64,000 nucleotides of DNA, from positions 186,001 through 250,000 of the forward strand of contig JAXGGA010000033.1 of the NCBI GenBank assembly GCA_038373865.1, written 5' to 3'. The notes under the pieces were generated by a model that had not been told where the DNA came from, searched no databases, and worked only from the letters and a program-made list of their open reading frames with translations. Positions 58,730 to 64,000 of the stretch are shown here, in pieces (position 1 is the first letter of the stretch; each line of letters opens with the position of its first letter). Source of the DNA: Uloborus plumipes (taxonomy: Eukaryota; Arthropoda; Arachnida; Araneae; Uloboridae). The position numbers and the translations under genes are program-made.

Positions 58730-59590
58730 AATGCTAAAGGCATTTGGCTAGACGGTTTCTCTCCAAGAGCACAGGATAACTTGTCACCGTTGCCATTCTG
58801 TTTTTGTGTTTTAACATTCACTTGTTACATTGCCTGTACTCTTTTACATGCGGTCTGTAAACTTTTTAAAAACATTTCTCTCGTATAGGGGAAAGGAGAG
58901 ACATGTAAATGCGGGTGCATGGGACAATGGTATGTTTTATAAACATAGCTTCAAGCAAAATATATTGCAAATTCTCAAGTAATGGGACCCAGCTCTTTGC
59001 CATACTTTTAGAGAAATGAGCCATTTTACATTTTGTGGCGGCACCTTTGTTGTAGCAAATCTTTTATGTAACTATATCACTGTATTTTTCACGTCAAAAC
59101 ATATTTTTATCTAACGAATAAGAATTATTTCCAACTAGTAATATCTTTATTATTGTAAATCATTACAAAAACACTCAAGTAAATTTATAACAATGTTTAC
59201 ATTTCTTTTGAACTAAATTAAGAAATCGTTTTTTTACAATTTTCTTGGACACTATGTGAAGACATCATGGTCGGGATACTTAAACAGATCCCATATCCAC
59301 ACTCGAAAATTAATATTATTGTAGAGTATTTTGAGTGTTGAAATGCGGGAAAATTTGTAATTATTGTTTTTCTTTAATCAAATTGTAAATTTTTGTTAAC
59401 AATTTTTATTATTTTATAATTTGTATTTTTTTATTTATACTTATGTAAGTTACTATTTCGCTTCTAAAACGTTAGTCAGCGATTAAGTGTTATATATCAG
59501 TAACAGGAAATAAAAAACACATAATACTACAAAAACTGAACTTTGAACTCATTTTAAAAGACATTATCATACTCTGTATATAGAGTAAGA
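58730..59590. other. no recognised feature
   Basis: AT-rich non-coding DNA. Confidence 0.45.
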
Positions 59591-60747
59591 GTAATGGGTC
59601 ATTCCATATAAAGTCAACAAATGGGCCGTGCCGTACCATTTTTGATTTTGATGATATTTGGCAGGTAATATGCACCAATATTCTATACTTCCAAACTGCT
59701 TTATTTTTTACTCGAAAAATTTTTATTCTCGAGATATAGCCATTTATTTGCTCCGCCAATTAGTAAAATTTGGCATTTTTGATATTTTTTCTAAGAGCTC
59801 TGGTAAATTTATTTAGAATGGTAGAAAGATCAAACATGACTTATTTTAACGCTAAAAGAATGAATTTTGATTTGTGCATAAAAAAAATGGTTTAAGTAAA
59901 GCCTAAATATAAATTTTCCCGGGTCAATTCGCGGTTCAAAAAGTGGCGTTTTCGTCATTTCAAGCATGAAGAAGTATATGAAGGACTAGCAGTGGGGTTC
60001 CAATTTTTTTTCTCTTACACCCAGATATATATACTAGAAGCACAGAAAAGAATAAGATGATACAAGTAGTCCTTCATTATGAAAAAATTGCTTGAACTCG
60101 AGAAAAAACGAAAATTGATATTTTTCACTCCCCAAAAACGGCCTGTGGAACAGGTAGTAAAAATTTACAAAGGCATGGAGTAAGAAGGTGTTACATTACC
60201 CTTTAAAACGAAACAAAAACTGTCTTGTTATTCCAAGGCATTAGAGAGATATAAGCTTTCAAACTATGAGAAAAAATGAAAAATATAATTTTTCACTCCC
60301 CAAAAACGGTCAGTGGAATAGATAATAAAAATTTGAAAATGTATGGAGCAAAAAGGTATTACATTGAACTTTAAAAGAAAACAAAAACTGTCTTGTTATT
60401 CCAAGGCATTAAAGAGATATAAGCCTTCTAATAAGATGATTATTATAAAAAAAAAACTTTAAACTTGAGAAGAAATGAAAAATGGCCCTTTTCACTCCCC
60501 AAAAATAGCCTGTGGAACACTTAGTAAAAATTTGCAAATGCAAGGAGAAAGAAGGTGTTACATTGCCCTTTAAAACAAATTAAAAACTGTCTTGTTATTC
60601 CCAGGTATCAAATAGATAAGGCCCTCTGAAAATTGAAAATTCATGCAAGATTGTTTTGGCATAAGTTAAAGCAATCATGAACATAAAGGAAGTCTTTTCA
60701 TGCAAGAACTCTAAAAATATGTGTCATCAAATATATAATTCAAAATA

Positions 60748-62177
60748 CACTGGCGGAAAAAAAAATCCCAACACCAAGAAAAAATTATTGTAGAGTAATG
60801 AAATTTGGGTAATGCAATTGTCTAGTTAACATCTTTAATTGATTAAATGTACAAGATCACTGGCTAATTTAAGTTCAAGAAAATGCTGTGTAAATGTGAA
60901 ATTATGTTAATTTAATAGAGGGTGTAACCACCAGAATTTTGAAGGCAAGCCTGCAAGCGTGCATGCATTATGTCATACAGGTGCCGAATGTCACTTTGTG
61001 GTATGGAGTGCCATGCTTGTTGCACTTATTGTGTCAATTCTAGGATGGTCATTGCTGGCTGTGGATGATGCTGGAGTTGCCGTCCAAATATATCCCATAC
61101 GTTATCAATTAGAGACAGACCTGGTGATTTTGAAGGTCATGGTAACATGTAAGCACTCTGTAGAGCACATTGCGTTACAACAGCGATGTAAGGGCGAGCG
61201 TTATCCTGTTGGAAAACTCGCCCTTGAATGCTACTCATGAAGTGCTGTACTACTGATTTAATTACCAGACTGACGACAAATTTTCAGTCAGTGAGTTTGG
61301 GATAACCACAAGAGTGCCCCTGCTGTCGTAGGAAATTGCTCCAGAGACCATGGCTCTAGGTGTGGGTCCTGTGTGTTTAGGCCGTAGACCGCTTGGATGC
61401 AGGCGGTCCCCTGGCCTCCTTCTGAACAATATACAGCCACCACTGGCACTAAGGCAGAATCTGTTTTCATCAAAAATTACAACAGATCTCCACTCTGACC
61501 TCCAGTGAGCTCTGTCTTGGCACCACTGCCGTCGGAAACGGCAATGGTTTGCAGTCAATGGAATACCGGCTACAGGCTGCCTGGCTCGGAGCTATCCTTG
61601 AAGTAAACAGTTTCTTACCGTTCCTTGGGTCACGATGGTACCAACTGCAGCTCGAATGTCAGCCGCAGATGCAGTACGATGCACCACAGCCGTACGCAAG
61701 ATTCGGCGGTCTTCCTTCTCTTCAGTCGTGCCACGTGGCAGCTCGGAACTCGATCTTCTTGAGATAGTACCATCCCTTGATCATAGCTTCCAATAATTAT
61801 GCATGGTGGAAACATTCCCCCCGAGTCTTTTTGCAATATCGCGAAATGAAAATCCACCTTCTCGTAGCCAAACTGTACGACCTCGTTTAAACTCGATGAG
61901 CTGTTGATAATAGCTTTTTCGTCTTCTTAAAGGCATTCCTGGCTAACATGAACGTAATTCGTCAAATTTCATGGGAAAATAATACCCACGAGCTGCACAA
62001 CACGCTTTTAAAACAAGCCTTATTTGCATGTTATGAGTGACGCCAGCTGCGCCACACTTCTGCGCGGAACGCGAAATTTCAATCGATATCATCTTTCAAT
62101 TGTATAAACACGCCTACCAAATTTCGTTTATCTAACACAAGTCTTTCTTGGTGTTGGGATTTTTTTTTTCGCCAGTG
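60748..62177 (-). mobile_element. Tc1-like element, decayed
   Basis: The inverted ends CACTGGCGGAAAAAAAAATC and the inverse (…TTCGCCAGTG), each continuing to CCCAACACCAAGA, are flanked by TA (60746-60747, 62178-62179). It carries one broken transposase on the minus strand. It differs from the element at 3.7 kb in ends and protein. Confidence 0.92.
60912..61936 (-). pseudogene. Tc1-like transposase pseudogene
   Basis: It starts at an ATG at 61936 (MPLRRRKSYYQQLIEFKRGR) with a recognisable helix-turn-helix, then an RGTTE region and a DDE core: VVIFDENRF, QQDNARPY and SLIDNVWD. The C-terminus reads HARLQACLQNSGGYTLY before a TAA at 60912-60914. There are at least four in-frame stops (one where the family has W in 'xxWSRDG', one before LRARQPVAG, one in the LP(W)P motif, one in LTQ*VQQAW) and a frameshift after LTENL. 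It cannot make enzyme. Confidence 0.88.
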
Positions 62178-63881
62178 TATATCGTAAAATATTTGCAATT
62201 TATTTGTGATGTTAACACATCGGAAAAAGTTGTACTTAAAACAAGTGATCCGAATGTCCACACATCAATTAAAATTGTATTTAAAATTTAATTGCATGTC
62301 GCTAAGAAGTTTCTAGTTTTACGTTTACATTTGAATGAAATTAAAATTTTTTTAACGAAAATCCGAAATTTCTACATAATTTTCGAAACAGCTACAACTA
62401 AAAGGGATTTTTGCTTATTGATTATTTGTTAGAGTTTATCTTCACAATATTTAGTTGTACATTCATTACAAATTGAAAGAAAACTCTGATAACAGAAACA
62501 CTAAAAAAAGTTTAAGTATAACTTTTTCAGATGTTCTTACGTCACATATAAATTAGGACGTTGTACGATGTATTTTAAATTATATATTTAATGGGGATAC
62601 ATATTTTTTCTCTTGCAATCCTTGCATAAAAATACTTTATGTTCATAATTGCTTTAACTTATGCCAAAAAAAAAAAAAAAATGCGTAGATTTTCAATTTT
62701 CAGAGGGTTATATATCTTTTATGCCTGGGAATAACAAGACTGTTTTTGTTTCCTTTTAAAGTTCAAGGTAATATCTTCTTGCCCCATGCATTTGCAAATT
62801 CTTACTACCTGTTCCACAGGCCGTTTTTGGGGAGTGAAAAAGGGTATTTTTCATTTTTCTCATAGTTTAAAAGCTTATATCTCTCTAATGCCTTGGAATA
62901 ACAAGACAGTTTTTGTTTCGTTTTAAAGGGTAATGTAACACCTTCTTACTCCATGCCTTTGTAAATTTTTACTACCTGTTCCACAGGCCGTTTTTGGGGA
63001 GTGAAAAATAACAATTTTCGTTTTTTCTCAAGTTTAAGCAATTTTTTCATAATGAAGGACTACTTGTATCATCTTATTCTGTTCTGTGCTTCTAGTACCT
63101 ATAACTGGGTGCAAGAGAAAAAAAAAATTGGAACCCCGTTGCCAGTCCTTCATATACTTCTTCATGCTTGAAATGACGAAAACGCCACTTTTTGAACCGC
63201 GAATTGACCCGGGAAAATTTATATTTAGGCTTTACTTAAACCATTTTTTTTATGCACAAATCAAAGTTCATTCTTTTAGCTTTAAAATAAATCATGTTTG
63301 ATCTTTCTACCATTTTAAATAAATTTAACAGAGCTCTTAGAAAAAAGATAAAAAATGTCGAATTTACTCATCGGCGGAGCAAAAAATGGCTATATCTCGA
63401 GAATAAAATTTTTTTCAAGAAAAAAATAAAACAGTTCGGAGGTACAGAATATTGGTGCATATTACCTACCAAATATCATCAAAATCAAAAATAGTGCGAC
63501 ACGAAAATTTCTGAACACTTGTCGATTTTATATGGAATGACCCACGTATATCCCAAGAATAACCTGTACGTAATGATATATTCTTTGTACAATGTATTCC
63601 TCTAAGTTTTTCTCTTGTTTATCCAGCGTTTAGAACACGCGACAAAACTTTAAAATGTAATATTGAGCAGTGTTACATACTTCCAAAAACTATCTTAACT
63701 TTATTTCTCTTAATGACACAGTGATATTGAATTCCTCAGTTGAATAAATTCGACTGAAAGCAGAACAGTTGAATGCTCAACTGTTAGAAAAACGTGAAAA
63801 GAAAATGTAATATTTAACATTATTTATTAATGATTTATGTGTTTATAATAAAAGTCCTATTATACTAGACAGCAGCTTAAG

Positions 63882-64000
63882 TTGACAATGAACGTTACTA
63901 CGGGCGGAGCCAATAAGAGCTCACAAGCAGTCAGAGATCTTCTATAATTCGCCAAGTAGGCTGTGACGTTTTATCTAGCTCGTTTTCATATCTGCTCGCC
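63882..64000 (+). repeat. GC-richer dispersed repeat (copy 2), runs off the window
   Basis: It aligns with 57890-57995: 'actacgggcggagccaat', 'ttcgccaagtaggctgtgacg'. Similarity continues to the window's end, so the full unit is not visible. Confidence 0.72.

Larger units (their letters stand above)
59596..63543. mobile_element. large foldback element (GGGTCATTCCATAT ends) with nested Tc1
   Basis: The left arm (59596-60746) and right arm (about 62575-63543) are inverted repeats of roughly 1 kb. Both start GGGTCATTCCATATAAA and share 'gattttgatgatatttgg'. The arms contain a repeated unit of about 170 bp with 'ttcactccccaaaaacggcc' (near 60125, 60293 and 60490; inverse near 62818 and 62988). 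A Tc1-like element fills the loop. No exact 4-bp duplication is seen at the ends. There is no transposase. Confidence 0.82.

Overview
This is AT-rich eukaryotic DNA with no operons and no compact gene layout. It holds spliced introns with GT..AG borders, Tc1/mariner, piggyBac, hAT, Helitron and Harbinger-type elements, tRNA-derived SINEs, long foldback elements, and tandem arrays of about 145, 625 and 810 bp. The combination points to a large, transposon-rich arthropod genome. A spider or other chelicerate is my best guess, but that is inference, since no host marker gene is present. I found no host protein-coding gene, rRNA or genuine tRNA gene. The only intact coding genes I can support are two transposases.

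Layout. 0-3.7 kb: Helitron-like fragment, a MITE, and a 1.27-kb element with long inverted ends (1736-3009) that carries a broken ORF remnant. 3.66-4.88 kb: complete Tc1/mariner element with an intact DD36E transposase inside a TA microsatellite. 5-16.5 kb: mostly unrecognised AT-rich DNA with a 1.6-kb non-autonomous TA-target element (8766-10375), a tRNA-SINE with 9-bp duplications (11144-11335), several MITEs and a Penelope-like repeat. 16.96-18.52 kb: near-perfect 1.56-kb palindrome. 19-23.7 kb: two arrays of about 145 bp and a Helitron. 23.7-25.7 kb: nested MITEs. 26.6-29 kb: an 810-bp unit repeated three times. 30.7-34.6 kb: MITEs and a 1.98-kb element with seven copies of a 14-bp near-palindrome. 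34.6-38.3 kb: reversed Helitron remnant, Harbinger-like and pogo-like MITEs.

39.9-43.7 kb holds a complete piggyBac-family element (TTAA target duplication, 12-bp inverted ends). Its transposase is best read as three exons on the minus strand giving 608 residues. The obvious long open frame begins at a TTG, and the true start lies two introns upstream. Next to it at 43.8-44.26 kb is an internal-deletion derivative of another piggyBac-type element. The fuller, broken copy of that element (54653-56443) is inserted in a hAT element (54371-56809, 8-bp duplication). 47.1-49.6 kb is a satellite-like array. 59.6-63.5 kb is a large foldback element whose loop is occupied by a decayed Tc1-like transposon.

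The elements interact as parasites and hosts of one another rather than as a pathway: autonomous copies (Tc1 at 3.7 kb, piggyBac at 40 kb), non-autonomous derivatives, and nested insertions that give a relative order of events. The most unusual material is a group of three elements with GGG(T/C)(C/A)ATTCCAT-type ends, two of them with exact 4-bp target duplications, which I could not assign to a known superfamily.
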